From Acidimicrobiales bacterium (GTDB lineage Bacteria > Actinomycetota > Acidimicrobiia > Acidimicrobiales > SZUA-35), in NCBI GenBank assembly GCA_028285495.1, contig JANQPB010000014.1, forward strand, positions 186,001 through 250,000: a stretch of DNA of 64,000 nucleotides, written 5' to 3'. The notes beneath the pieces were generated by a model that searched no databases, was not told the DNA's origin, and was given only the letters and a program-made list of their open reading frames with translations. Shown piece after piece: positions 33,347 through 42,096 of this stretch. The position numbers were made by a program, and so were the translations under genes. Position 1 is the first letter of the stretch. Every line of letters begins with the position of its first letter.

Positions 33347-34641
33347 CCACCACTGCTGGCCCAACCCTGCTCACCGATGCCCGCCTGGCCGACGGCCGGA
33401 TGGTCGACGTGTCGATCGACGCCGGCCGGATCACCGCCGTCTCGCCGAGCGCCGACCGCCGGACCGGCGATCGCACCGACACCCCGATCACCGACGCAAC
33501 CGTCCACGACCTCGGCGGCTGGCTGCTCCTCCCGGCCCTGGCCGAGCCCCACGCCCACCTCGACAAGGCCCTCACCGCCGACCTCGTGCCCAACCCGGCG
33601 GGGGACCTGATGGGCGCCATCGAGGCCTGGGTCACGGCGGCCGGCGAGGGTCGCATCACGCCCGAGGGCATCACCGAGCGGGCGGCCAGGGCGCTGGAGT
33701 TGTTGCTCGTCCGGGGCGTGACCGCGGTGCGGACCCACGTGAACGTCACCGCCGACATCGGCGTGACCGCCCTGCTGGCGGTCCAGGAGGCGGCGGCCCG
33801 CTTCGATGGCCTGCTCGACGTCCAGACGGTGGCCCTGACGTCCAGCCCGATGGCGGGGCCGGACGGGGCCGCGAACCGGGCGGCGCTCGCCGCCGCACTG
33901 GAGGCCGGGGTCGACCTCGTCGGGGGCTGCCCCCACCTCGACCCGGACGGACCGGGCCTGATCGCCAACGCCATCCGGGCTGCGACCGAGGCCGGTGTCG
34001 GGATCGACCTGCACACCGACGAGATGCTCGACCCGTCGGTGCTGACCCTGCGGGACTACGCCAGGCAGGTCATCGACGCGGGCTTCGACGGGTCGGTGGC
34101 CGCCAGCCACTGCGTGACCCTCGGCATGCAGACCCCCGAGGTCCAGGCCGAGGTGGCGGGACTGGTGGCCGAGGCCGGCATCGCCGTGTTCCCGCTGCCC
34201 CAGACCAACCTGTTCCTCCAGGGCCGCGACCACCCGACCGGCACCCCCCGGGGCCTGACCGCCGTGGCGGCGCTGCGGGAGGCGGGTGCGCTGGTGGCGG
34301 CCGGTGCGGACAACGTCCAGGACCCGTTCAACCTGGTCGGGCGGTCCGACCCGTTGGAGACGGCGGCGCTGATGGTGATGGCCGGCCACCAGCTGCCGGA
34401 CGACGCCTACGACCTGGTGTCGAACGACGTCCGCCGGGCGATCGGCCTGGAGCCGGTCGCCATCTCGCCCGGCGCCCCCGCCGACCTGCTCGCCATCGAC
34501 GCCCCGTCGATCCGGGGGGCGGTGGCCGACGCCCCGATGTCGCGCCGGGTGTTCCGGGCCGGCGTGCTGGTGGCCTCGGCCGACCAGTCGACGACCGTCC
34601 ATCGCCCGGTCGACGGCGACGGCGGGATCGGGGCAGGCTGA
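33343..34641 (+). CDS. Cytosine deaminase-like amidohydrolase
   Basis: 432 residues. Metal ligands in PHAHLDKALT, a metal His in IDLHTDE, SHCVTLG, and the later GADNVQDPFN with the catalytic Asp; this is the CodA-like pattern (HxHLDK). Predicted deaminase or hydrolase of a pyrimidine or similar ring. Third amidohydrolase in the window, in an operon with a 2-oxoglutarate oxygenase and a GATase-like protein. Confidence 0.86.
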   Translation: MTTTAGPTLLTDARLADGRMVDVSIDAGRITAVSPSADRRTGDRTDTPITDATVHDLGGWLLLPALAEPHAHLDKALTADLVPNPAGDLMGAIEAWVTAAGEGRITPEGITERAARALELLLVRGVTAVRTHVNVTADIGVTALLAVQEAAARFDGLLDVQTVALTSSPMAGPDGAANRAALAAALEAGVDLVGGCPHLDPDGPGLIANAIRAATEAGVGIDLHTDEMLDPSVLTLRDYARQVIDAGFDGSVAASHCVTLGMQTPEVQAEVAGLVAEAGIAVFPLPQTNLFLQGRDHPTGTPRGLTAVAALREAGALVAAGADNVQDPFNLVGRSDPLETAALMVMAGHQLPDDAYDLVSNDVRRAIGLEPVAISPGAPADLLAIDAPSIRGAVADAPMSRRVFRAGVLVASADQSTTVHRPVDGDGGIGAG

Positions 34642-34643
34642 TC

Positions 34644-35213
34644 GTGGAGCTGCGGACCTGGATCGTCGGCGACCTGGTGTCGCTGCGGCAGCGACTGGCC
34701 GGCGGCGTGCTCGCCCGGATCCCGACCGATCGACGGGCCGAGCGGGTCGACGGTGGCGGCATCGCGCCCACCTACATCCTGTGGCACCTGGCCCGCCACC
34801 ACGACGTCGCCGTCAACCGGGTCCTCCGTGAGGTCGACGAGACCGTGCACGGCTGGACCGACCGGCTCGGCGTCGCCGACGACCTGTGGCGAGGGCTGGC
34901 CGAGGGGGAGGACGCCGACCTGGTCGACGTGCTCGATGCCGAGTCGGTCGAGGGCTACACGCTGGCCGTGCTCGACGGCACCCGGACCTGGCTCGACGAG
35001 GCCGACCTGTCGATCCTGGAGCAGCCGTCGCTCGACACCGACGCCGCCCTGGCCGCCCTCGGCACGCCGGAGGACCGGATGGGATGGCTCTACGACATGT
35101 GGCGGGGTCGGCCGGCCTCGTTCTTCCTGCAGTGGGAGGCGATCGGGCACGGGGTGAACCACCTCGGCGAGTTGACCTCGATCCGCAACCGCATGGGCCT
35201 CAGCCCGTTCTGA
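34644..35213 (+). CDS. DinB-family metal-binding protein
   Basis: 189 residues, GTG start two bases after the previous stop. The DinB/MDMPI four-helix bundle shows YILWHLARHHDVAVNRVL (His ligands) and, near the end, GHGVNHLGELTSIRN (third His). These are divalent-metal proteins, many of them thiol-dependent transferases. Last gene of the operon that begins at 31551; a strong hairpin follows. Confidence 0.82.
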   Translation: MELRTWIVGDLVSLRQRLAGGVLARIPTDRRAERVDGGGIAPTYILWHLARHHDVAVNRVLREVDETVHGWTDRLGVADDLWRGLAEGEDADLVDVLDAESVEGYTLAVLDGTRTWLDEADLSILEQPSLDTDAALAALGTPEDRMGWLYDMWRGRPASFFLQWEAIGHGVNHLGELTSIRNRMGLSPF

Positions 35214-35215
35214 GC

Positions 35216-35267
35216 CCGTTCTGACGGCGGATCGGCCCGGAAACGGGCATCCAAACCGTCAGAACGG
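35216..35267. terminator. Bidirectional terminator with nested hairpin
   Basis: Perfect 12-bp inverted repeat CCGTTCTGACGG / CCGTCAGAACGG (35216-35227 and 35256-35267). Inside the loop sits a second stem, GCCCG-GAAA-CGGGC (35235-35248). It lies between the convergent DinB and Rieske genes, so it can end both transcripts. The left arm overlaps a tandem duplication of AGCCCGTTCTG around the DinB stop. Confidence 0.7.
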
Positions 35268-35309
35268 CCGGGCCGCCGGTGCGGGGCAGCCGGGGCGGAG
35301 CCCAGGCCG

Positions 35310-36548
35310 TCACCGCCGGAGCGAGTCGCTGAGCGGGATCGTGTCGAGGTCGGTGTCGGGACCGACGATGTAGTTGCCGGCCACGACGGTCTCCGGACCG
35401 GCGGCCTCGTCGAACGACACCCCGACGGGGTCGCCACCGTCGGCGACGATCCGGACCTGCTCCTTGAACTGGCGGCGGACCAACGACACGCCCCGATCGG
35501 AGGTAGCGAGGCGCTCGGTCGAGTGTCGGGTGATCGGCCCCTGGCCGACCTGGGCCTCGTAGTCGCCCGGGTAGTACTGGTGCTCCTCGTCGGTCAGGTC
35601 GAACCAGCTCTTGTCGCCGGCGTAGACCGCCATCCCCTGGGCCTCGGCCCCCTTCGGCTTGCGCAACATGGCGAACACCCGCGTCGTGGTGTCGTCGATC
35701 GGTAGCGCCCACGAGAGGTTGTTGGTCTTGCCCAGCACGGTCAGGGTCGGGGTGGCGATGACCCGGACGGTCGGCACTCGGACCTCGGTCACCCGGTGCA
35801 GGATCGTGCCGTCCGGCAGATCCCGGTCCTGGGTCGAGGTGATCCCCCAGTCGTGGCGCTGCCACTCGATCCGGGGCCAGATCTCCAGCTGGGGGCTGAA
35901 CTGGGGCCCGCTGATGGCCACGTGGAGGATGAACACGTGGTACGGGTCCATCACGTTCTCGTGGGTCTGGAACCAGTTGCACGGCGCGACCGACGGTCCG
36001 CCGAAGGCGAAGTGGTCGACGATCTCGATCTCCTCGGTCTCCGCATCGAAGCCGTCGAAGATGTCGTAGCGGGGGAACACCGGCTGGCGGTCGGCCGGGC
36101 CGAGGTAGGCGAACAGCAGCCCGTGGTACTCCACCACCGGGTACCAGGGCTGCCGGTAGCGGGCCCGGTTGCGACCGCCGTCGGGCTCGCACGGCTGGTC
36201 GATGCAGGTCCCGTCCGGGGCGAACAGCCAGCCGTGGTAGGGGCACCGGATGCCGTCGTCCTCGACCCGACCGAAGTAGAGGGTGGTGCCCCGGTGGCAG
36301 CAGCGGGGCTCGAGCAACCCGGGGGTCCCCGACCGGTCGCGGAACAGGATCAGGTCCTCGCCGAGGATGCGGACCTCCCGGGGTCGCTCGGTGGCCTCGG
36401 CGCTGGTGGCGATCGGATGCCAGTACCGGCGGAGCAGCTCACCGGACGGGGTGCCGGCCCCGACCTCGACGAGCTCGGGATCCCAGGTGCCCGCATCCCG
36501 CCCGTAGGCCCGCCCGTCGGACTGTGCGCTCGTGCCGCTCGTCGTCAT
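35310..36548 (-). CDS. Rieske non-haem iron oxygenase, alpha-type
   Basis: 412 residues. Rieske cluster motifs RCCHRGTTL (C-x-H) and CPYHGW (C-x2-H) are at about 83-112; the mononuclear iron site is HENVMDPYHVFILH (about 198-211). These are features of the phthalate/vanillate-type ring-hydroxylating or O-demethylating oxygenases. Needs a reductase, not found beside it. Sits alone between two terminators, downstream of the ABC importer operon on the same strand but beyond a terminator. Confidence 0.9.
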   Translation of the reverse strand: MTTSGTSAQSDGRAYGRDAGTWDPELVEVGAGTPSGELLRRYWHPIATSAEATERPREVRILGEDLILFRDRSGTPGLLEPRCCHRGTTLYFGRVEDDGIRCPYHGWLFAPDGTCIDQPCEPDGGRNRARYRQPWYPVVEYHGLLFAYLGPADRQPVFPRYDIFDGFDAETEEIEIVDHFAFGGPSVAPCNWFQTHENVMDPYHVFILHVAISGPQFSPQLEIWPRIEWQRHDWGITSTQDRDLPDGTILHRVTEVRVPTVRVIATPTLTVLGKTNNLSWALPIDDTTTRVFAMLRKPKGAEAQGMAVYAGDKSWFDLTDEEHQYYPGDYEAQVGQGPITRHSTERLATSDRGVSLVRRQFKEQVRIVADGGDPVGVSFDEAAGPETVVAGNYIVGPDTDLDTIPLSDSLRR

Positions 36549-36570
36549 CGGGCCATCATCGCAAAACGAC

Positions 36571-36602
36571 GGGGAGCCGGCCCCTTCCGGAACCGGCTCC
36601 CC
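36571..36602 (-). terminator. Terminator of the ABC importer operon
   Basis: A 10-bp perfect stem GGGGAGCCGG / CCGGCTCCCC around a 12-base loop, and on the minus strand followed by GTCGTTTT. It lies 17 bases past the binding-protein gene and just upstream of the Rieske gene start, so it separates the two. Confidence 0.75.
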
Positions 36603-36619
36603 TGTCGAACGATCGTCGA

Positions 36620-37771
36620 TCAGAGACCGATGCTGTCGTCGATGAACTCGTTGGTGAACATGTCCTCGGCCGTCAGGTCCTCGGGGATGTCGATCCCGGC
36701 GCCCCGCTGGGCGTCGAGGATGGCCTGGATGCGGCTGGCCTCCATGTTGCCGACCGTGTCGTCCGGACCGTTGCTGACCAGACCGAGCTCGAGCTGCTGC
36801 TCGACCGACCAGTCGGCCAACTCGGCCGAGTAGACCCAGTCGGCGTCGAACTGGGCGACGGCGTCGACGATCACGTCGTTGGAGATCGAGGCGTCGTCGG
36901 CCCAGCTGACCACGGCCCGCTGGAGGACGGGGATGAACTGCTCGAGGCAGGGGCGGAGCTCCTCGAGATCATCGGGCTTGACCCCGATGGTCTGCGAGTA
37001 GACCTGCCAGCCCGCGTCGTGAAGCAGCTCGAAGGCCGGGGCCTTGCCGTACTCCTCGAACACGAACTCGTAGTTGTAGGGCTCGGCCGAGGCGAAGCCC
37101 TGCTGGGCGATGTCGCCCTCGGCGATGAACCGGGCCGGCGTGCCGTCGTACGACGGGTTGAGCTGGTCCTCGGTCCAGATGCCCTGGGCAACGAACGCCT
37201 CGGGGAAGCCGTCGACACCGAACAGGTTGACCTCGATGCCGGCCTCGCCGACATCGGCGATGGTCTCGACGTCCGGATAGGTGTCGGGGTCCCACATCAC
37301 GATCTGCGGGTTGACCTCGAGCGGCGCCATGACCGAGATCAGCGGCAGGTCGTCCCAGCTCGTGGCCTGGGAGTCGGTGGTGGTGTACCCGAGGTGGATC
37401 GAGTCGTCGGTGTACATCTGGACCCGGGGGGCGGCGAAGCCGATCGACGGGCCACCGGAGCGGATCTCGAAGTCGATCCCCAGCTCCTCGCCGTCGAGCA
37501 CCATCGGCCCGGTGACGATCCGGTTCTCGACGTCGACGGTGTAGCCGTCGCCGATCAGCTGGTACAGCGCACCGTGCTCGGCCTCGGCCCACCAGTCGGT
37601 CTGGATGACCAGGGTGGCCGGGCAGACGTCGGACAGGGCGCCCGCCGCCGCTGCCTCGCCGTCCCCGTCACCCTCGGCATCGGTGTCGCTGTCGTCGTCG
37701 CCACAGGCCGCAGCGACGAGTGCCAGAGCCAGCAACAGGCTCAACAGACGTGACCATTTCGTGTTTCGCAT
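36620..37771 (-). CDS. Solute-binding lipoprotein of the ABC importer (SsuA/THI5-like)
   Basis: 383 residues with a lipoprotein signal (LVAAACGDDD, Cys near 23), an acidic linker, then the binding domain (CPATLVIQTDWWAEAEHGALYQL; EVNPQIVMWDPDTYPD). Paralogue of the protein at 10275-11471. Last gene of an ATPase-permease-binding protein operon, 71 bases after the permease. Related transporters carry sulphonates, nitriles, pyrimidines or vitamins; this substrate is unknown. Confidence 0.85.
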   Translation of the reverse strand: MRNTKWSRLLSLLLALALVAAACGDDDSDTDAEGDGDGEAAAAGALSDVCPATLVIQTDWWAEAEHGALYQLIGDGYTVDVENRIVTGPMVLDGEELGIDFEIRSGGPSIGFAAPRVQMYTDDSIHLGYTTTDSQATSWDDLPLISVMAPLEVNPQIVMWDPDTYPDVETIADVGEAGIEVNLFGVDGFPEAFVAQGIWTEDQLNPSYDGTPARFIAEGDIAQQGFASAEPYNYEFVFEEYGKAPAFELLHDAGWQVYSQTIGVKPDDLEELRPCLEQFIPVLQRAVVSWADDASISNDVIVDAVAQFDADWVYSAELADWSVEQQLELGLVSNGPDDTVGNMEASRIQAILDAQRGAGIDIPEDLTAEDMFTNEFIDDSIGL

Positions 37772-37842
37772 ATCCCCTCCCCGGAGATAGGTGTCGATCC
37801 GGGCCTAGCGGCCCGGGCGAAGTTGTGTCGGCTCGCTCGGGT

Positions 37843-38748
37843 CTAGATCCCGCCGGATCCCGATTCGTGCCAGCGGCTGATCGCCAGGTTCTGGATCCAG
37901 CCGAAGATGAGGAAGACCGCGACGCCGAGGGCCGACGACATGAACACCGCGGCCAGCAACTGCTCGCCGTCGAGCTGGTTGGCGTAGCGCTGCAGGAGCT
38001 GGCCGATCCCGACGTCGCCCCGCCCGAAGAAGAAGTCGCCGACGATGGCGCCGATGACCGACAGGCCGGCCGAGATGCGGAGGCCGGCGAAGATGGCGGG
38101 CATGGCCGCCGGCAGCATCAGCTTGCGGAGTCGGGTGAGGCGGCTGGCGTTGTGCAGCGTGAACAGGTCGTGGGTGCCCCGCTCGGCCGACTGCAGCCCG
38201 AACAGCGTGTTCACGATGATCGGGAACAGCGAGATGATCACGCAGACGAGGATCCTGGCGGTCTGGCCCGTACCGAACCAGAACGAGATCAGGGGAACGA
38301 TGGCCAGGATCGGGATGGCCTGGAGCACGACCATGAACGGGAAGATGCCCCGCTCGATCACCTTGGCCTGGCTCATGATGATGGCGAGGAAGAAGCCGAT
38401 GGCGATGGCGATGGCGAGGCCGATCATCGCCACCCGGGTCGACGACCAGAGACCGCCGAGGATCTCGGAGAAGTTCTCCCAGTCGGCGAAACCGACCTGC
38501 CACACCTCGTGGGGCGGGCGCAGGAGGAACCGCTTGCCCGGGTCGAGGAACACGTAGGTGACGACGTACCAGAGGCCGATGATGGCGGCCCCGAGCACGA
38601 GCGGGGGCAACACCGTCTCGGCCGTCTGTCGAGCCCGGCTCTTCGTGCGGTACGGCTCGGGCGGAGCGGCGTCGAAGGTCGGCGTCTGGTCACCACCGGG
38701 CCCGGCGGCCCCGTCGACGCCGACCGTGTCGGTCAGTTCCGTGGTCAT
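37843..38748 (-). CDS. ABC importer permease (BPD_transp_1)
   Basis: 301 residues. After a cytoplasmic start, six membrane segments span about 48-285. The ATPase-binding EAA loop reads NASRLTRLRKLMLPAAMPAIFAGLRIS (about 200-226). This is the SsuC/TauC-like permease type. Overlaps the ATPase stop by four bases (ATGA). Confidence 0.87.
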   Translation of the reverse strand: MTTELTDTVGVDGAAGPGGDQTPTFDAAPPEPYRTKSRARQTAETVLPPLVLGAAIIGLWYVVTYVFLDPGKRFLLRPPHEVWQVGFADWENFSEILGGLWSSTRVAMIGLAIAIAIGFFLAIIMSQAKVIERGIFPFMVVLQAIPILAIVPLISFWFGTGQTARILVCVIISLFPIIVNTLFGLQSAERGTHDLFTLHNASRLTRLRKLMLPAAMPAIFAGLRISAGLSVIGAIVGDFFFGRGDVGIGQLLQRYANQLDGEQLLAAVFMSSALGVAVFLIFGWIQNLAISRWHESGSGGI

Positions 38749-39530
38749 GAGTGGCCTCCCCGGAGGGCGTGCGACACCTCGCCGGCCAGATTGGCGAACT
38801 CGGGGTCGAAGCGGAGATCGGGGACCCGGGGGTAGTCGAACGGGACCTCGTACTCGGCGACGATCTGACCCGGCCGGGCCGACATGACGAGGACCCGGGT
38901 GCTCATGAACACCGCCTCGCTGATCGAGTGGGTGATGAAGAGCCCGGCGAAGCCCTCGCGCTGGAACAGCTGCTGGGTCTCGTCGTTGAGGTGCTCTCGG
39001 GTGATCTCGTCGACGGCGCCGAAGGGCTCGTCGAACAGGAACACCGGCGGCCGGAGGGTGAGCGTGCGGGCGAGCGAGGCCCGCATCTTCATGCCGCCCG
39101 ACAGCGACTTGGGGTAGTGGTTCTCGAAGCCCTTGAGGCCGACCAGCTCGATCGCCTCGTCGGCCAGCTTGCGACGCTCGGCCTTGCCGATCTTGTGCAG
39201 CTCGGCGAACAGCTCGACGTTGGCCTGGACGTTGCGCCAGGGCAGGAGCGTGGCGTCCTGGAAGACGTAGCCGATGCGCTCGCGGTCGACCTGGACCGTG
39301 CCCGCGGTGTTGGTCAGCAGACCGGAGGCGATCTTCAACAGGGTCGACTTGCCGCAGCCGGACGGGCCGACGATCGTCACGAACTCGCCCCGGTCGACCT
39401 GGAACGAGATGTCTCGAAGGGCCTCGGTTCCGTCGGGGAAGACCATCCCGATCTCGTCGAAGGCGAGAGCGGTGCGGCCATTGGCACCGGCGCCTGCCGG
39501 TGCCGATGCGGATGTCACGGTGTCAGCCAA
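38745..39530 (-). CDS. ABC importer ATPase (SsuB/TauB-like)
   Basis: 261 residues. Walker A GPSGCGKSTLLK (about 57-68), Q-loop YVFQDATLLPW, signature LSGGMKMR, Walker B VFLFDEPFGAVD, and a switch His in FITHSISEA. Starts with TTG; a GAGGAA site about 9 bases upstream and the absence of a nearby ATG support it. First gene of the importer operon. Confidence 0.88.
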   Translation of the reverse strand: MADTVTSASAPAGAGANGRTALAFDEIGMVFPDGTEALRDISFQVDRGEFVTIVGPSGCGKSTLLKIASGLLTNTAGTVQVDRERIGYVFQDATLLPWRNVQANVELFAELHKIGKAERRKLADEAIELVGLKGFENHYPKSLSGGMKMRASLARTLTLRPPVFLFDEPFGAVDEITREHLNDETQQLFQREGFAGLFITHSISEAVFMSTRVLVMSARPGQIVAEYEVPFDYPRVPDLRFDPEFANLAGEVSHALRGGHS

Positions 39531-39644
39531 GATCCGGTTCCTCGTCTCGCGCCGTTAACCGCGCTCTGCACGACGGCCCCTCCGGACGTTGTCGATGCTA
39601 CACCGGGGTCGGGGCCCGGCCGTAGACTCGGGCGTCGGCGTAAC

Positions 39645-39944
39645 ATGCCGTTCATGGTCATCGAGTTCCTCACCTTCGACGTCCCACCGGGGGAAGTGGA
39701 CGCCTGGCTGCCGATCGAGGAGGCCAACTGGAGCCGATTCCTGGAGGCCCAGGACGGGTTCGTCCGCAAGGAGATGTGGCGATCGGCCGACGATCCGGGC
39801 AAGGTCCACGCCGTCATCTGGTGGGAATCGATGGAGCAGTGGAAGGCGATCCCTCAGCACGAGCTCGACGCCGTGATCGAGGCGATGGGCGTGCACGAGC
39901 GGGAGGCGACCCTCACCGTCTACGACCTGCTGCGGACCTGCTGA
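39645..39944 (+). CDS. TIGR03792-family small protein (ABM-like)
   Basis: 99 residues, starting MPFMVIEFLTFDVPPGEVDAWL. It has the ferredoxin-like dimeric alpha-beta barrel pattern: WSRFLEAQDGFVRKEMWRSADDPGKVHAVIWWESMEQWKAI. The family is widespread with no proven function; monooxygenase-like ABM folds are similar. Divergent from the importer ATPase. Confidence 0.72.
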   Translation: MPFMVIEFLTFDVPPGEVDAWLPIEEANWSRFLEAQDGFVRKEMWRSADDPGKVHAVIWWESMEQWKAIPQHELDAVIEAMGVHEREATLTVYDLLRTC

Positions 39945-39973
39945 CCCGGCGGTCGGGCCGGGGTGGTCGCCGC

Positions 39974-40780
39974 TCAACCCCGGCCGAGGACGCCGGCGGC
40001 CCGCTCGACGGCGGCGACCGGATCGGCCGCCGGATCGAGCAGCTCGACGAGGTTGACGCCGAGCGAGGTCGGCGGCGGATCGCCCATCCTGGCCGCCTCG
40101 GCGACCAGCAGCGAGGCCACCTCGTCCCATCGGGCGACGCCGGGCCTGGCCTCGTCGGCCGCCGACTGGTAGAGCGCCAGCCCGGCCGACGACCCCGACC
40201 CGCCGGCCGCACGCCGGATGGCGGCCACCCGGTCGTGCTGATCGGGGGTGCAGCCGCTCACGAAGATGCCGTCGGCCTCGGCCGCCGCCAGCTCGAGCAG
40301 GCGAGGGCCGCGGGCACCGACCCAGATCGGCACCTGCCGTGGTGGCGCTGCGTGGTCCGGCGGCTCGTAGCCGTCGCTCGCCCGGCCGGCCAGGACCGCC
40401 CGGGCGGTGGTGATGGCCTCGGCCAGCCGGGCGACCGGCCGGGCCGGCTCGATGCCGAACGGGGCCAACGACTTGTCGCCGCCGACGCCGAGGCCGAGCA
40501 CGAACCGGCCGCCGCCGCTCAGCTCGTCGACCGTCGCCGCCGTCGCCGCCACGGCCCCCGGGTGGCGCAACAGCGGCGAGGTGATCCCGACTGCGAGCCG
40601 GATCCGGCCGGTCTCACGGGCCGCCGCGGCCAGCACGGTCATCGGCTCGCGGGCCACCCCCTCGTCGGCCAGCCAGACCTCGTCGAGACCCAGCTCCTCG
40701 GCCCGGACGACGGCGGCGATCAGGCGGTCGGCCGGCGCCGCCGGGAACAGCCACACCCCGGCCGGCAGCCGGTCGATCAT
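39974..40780 (-). CDS. LLM-class F420-type oxidoreductase
   Basis: 268 residues, shorter than its relatives (about 300). Luciferase-like features: EELGLDEVWLADEGVAREPMT, IRLAVGITSPLLRHPGAVAATAATVDELSGGGRFVLGLG, and GARGPRLLELAAAEADGIFVS. Probably a flavin or F420-dependent dehydrogenase. Precedes the end of the SDR gene on the same strand by 40 bases. Confidence 0.82.
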   Translation of the reverse strand: MIDRLPAGVWLFPAAPADRLIAAVVRAEELGLDEVWLADEGVAREPMTVLAAAARETGRIRLAVGITSPLLRHPGAVAATAATVDELSGGGRFVLGLGVGGDKSLAPFGIEPARPVARLAEAITTARAVLAGRASDGYEPPDHAAPPRQVPIWVGARGPRLLELAAAEADGIFVSGCTPDQHDRVAAIRRAAGGSGSSAGLALYQSAADEARPGVARWDEVASLLVAEAARMGDPPPTSLGVNLVELLDPAADPVAAVERAAGVLGRG

Positions 40781-40820
40781 CGACGACGCCGTCCGGCGTC
40801 GGTGAGGGCGACGGCGCCCT

Positions 40821-41684
40821 TCAGCGCTCGACGCTCCAGCTCTCGGGCGGGGCTGCGGCCTCGCTGACGATCGCCTCGGCTCGTCTGGACACCGACTCCT
40901 CCGACTCGGGGTGGGTGAGGATCCAGAGCTTGCCGGTGCGGACGGCGGCCAGGACGGTCTCGGCCACCTCGCTCGGTTCGATCCCGCCGTCGACCCCGGC
41001 GGTCAGGAACTCGGCGAACTGGGCACCGGCCTGCGAGCCGCCGGTGACCCAACCGCCCATGCCGTCGGGCTGGTTGCGGTCCGAGCGGGCGATGCCGGTG
41101 CGGACGAAGGCCGGGCACAGCACCGAGATCCCGACGGTCGATCCGACGAGCTGGCCCTCGTGCCACAGGCCTTCGCTGAGTCCGACGACGCCGAACTTGG
41201 TGGCGAAGTACGGCGCCATCAGCGGGCCCCCGCCCATGCCGGCCATCGAGGCGGTGTTGACGATGTGGGCCGGCCGGCCGTGGGCCTTCATCCGGGGAAG
41301 GAACTCCCGGCAGCCCCAGATCACCGCCCGGAGGTTGACGTCGAGCACCCAGTCCCACTGCTCGTCGGTCTGCTCCTCCGCCAGGCCCGTCGTCACCACA
41401 CCGGCGTTGTTGTGGAGGAAGTGGAGGTCGCCGAACCGGGCCTGGGCGGCGTCGGCCAGGGCGGTGATCTGGGCCCGGTCGCTCACGTCGGTCCGGACCG
41501 GCTCGACCGGGTAGCCGGCGTTGGTCAGCCGCTCGGCCGCCCGTTCGAGGGCCTCGTCCTCGACGTCGGCGATGACGAGGTTCGCGCCCTCCTGGCCGAG
41601 GCGGTCGGCGACGGCGAACCCGATGCCCGAGGCGCCGCCGGTGATGACGGCGGTGGCGCCGCCGAAGTCCTGCAGATGCTCCAT
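40821..41684 (-). CDS. Short-chain dehydrogenase/reductase
   Basis: 287 residues. TGGASGIG nucleotide loop (about 15-22), NNAG motif, NTASMAG and the catalytic YFATK. NAD(P)-dependent oxidoreductase of the classical SDR type. Start MEHLQDFGGATAVITGG fits family length. It precedes the LLM gene and may be cotranscribed with it. Substrate unknown. Confidence 0.88.
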   Translation of the reverse strand: MEHLQDFGGATAVITGGASGIGFAVADRLGQEGANLVIADVEDEALERAAERLTNAGYPVEPVRTDVSDRAQITALADAAQARFGDLHFLHNNAGVVTTGLAEEQTDEQWDWVLDVNLRAVIWGCREFLPRMKAHGRPAHIVNTASMAGMGGGPLMAPYFATKFGVVGLSEGLWHEGQLVGSTVGISVLCPAFVRTGIARSDRNQPDGMGGWVTGGSQAGAQFAEFLTAGVDGGIEPSEVAETVLAAVRTGKLWILTHPESEESVSRRAEAIVSEAAAPPESWSVER

Positions 41685-41753
41685 GGCCGTCGATGGTGGC
41701 AGAGGGCGGGCGAACCGGCGAACCGCCGACGGGATCTCCGGTAAGGTTCGGCC

Positions 41754-42092
41754 ATGGGTGAGGGTACGGACCGGGAGGGATCGACCGCCGAGACCGTGTT
41801 CTGGGATCTCGCGGCCGAGCTGATGGGCGCCGACGAGCGGATCGTCGAGGGCACGATCATGAGCTCGCGCTGCCTCCGGGTTGGCAAGGAGTTCCTCGCC
41901 ATGCCGCACCACAAGACCGATGGTCTGGTGGTGAAGCTGCCGGCCGGGCGGGTCAGCGAGCTGATCGACGCCGGCCAGGGCGAGTCGTTCGCCCCGGCTG
42001 GCAAGGTGTTCAAGGAGTGGCTGGCGGTCACGGAGATCGACGAGGCCAACTGGCGCCAACTGCTGCGCGAGGGCATCGCCTTCGTCGGCTGA
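41754..42092 (+). CDS. TfoX/YjbR-like small protein
   Basis: 112 residues with FLAMPHHKTDGLVVKLPAGRVSELIDAGQGESFAPAGKVFKEWLAV, the alpha/beta pattern of TfoX N-terminal or YjbR/MmcQ domains. No catalytic motif. Followed five bases later by a peptidase gene; likely cotranscribed. Confidence 0.65.
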   Translation: MGEGTDREGSTAETVFWDLAAELMGADERIVEGTIMSSRCLRVGKEFLAMPHHKTDGLVVKLPAGRVSELIDAGQGESFAPAGKVFKEWLAVTEIDEANWRQLLREGIAFVG

Positions 42093-42096
42093 GCCC

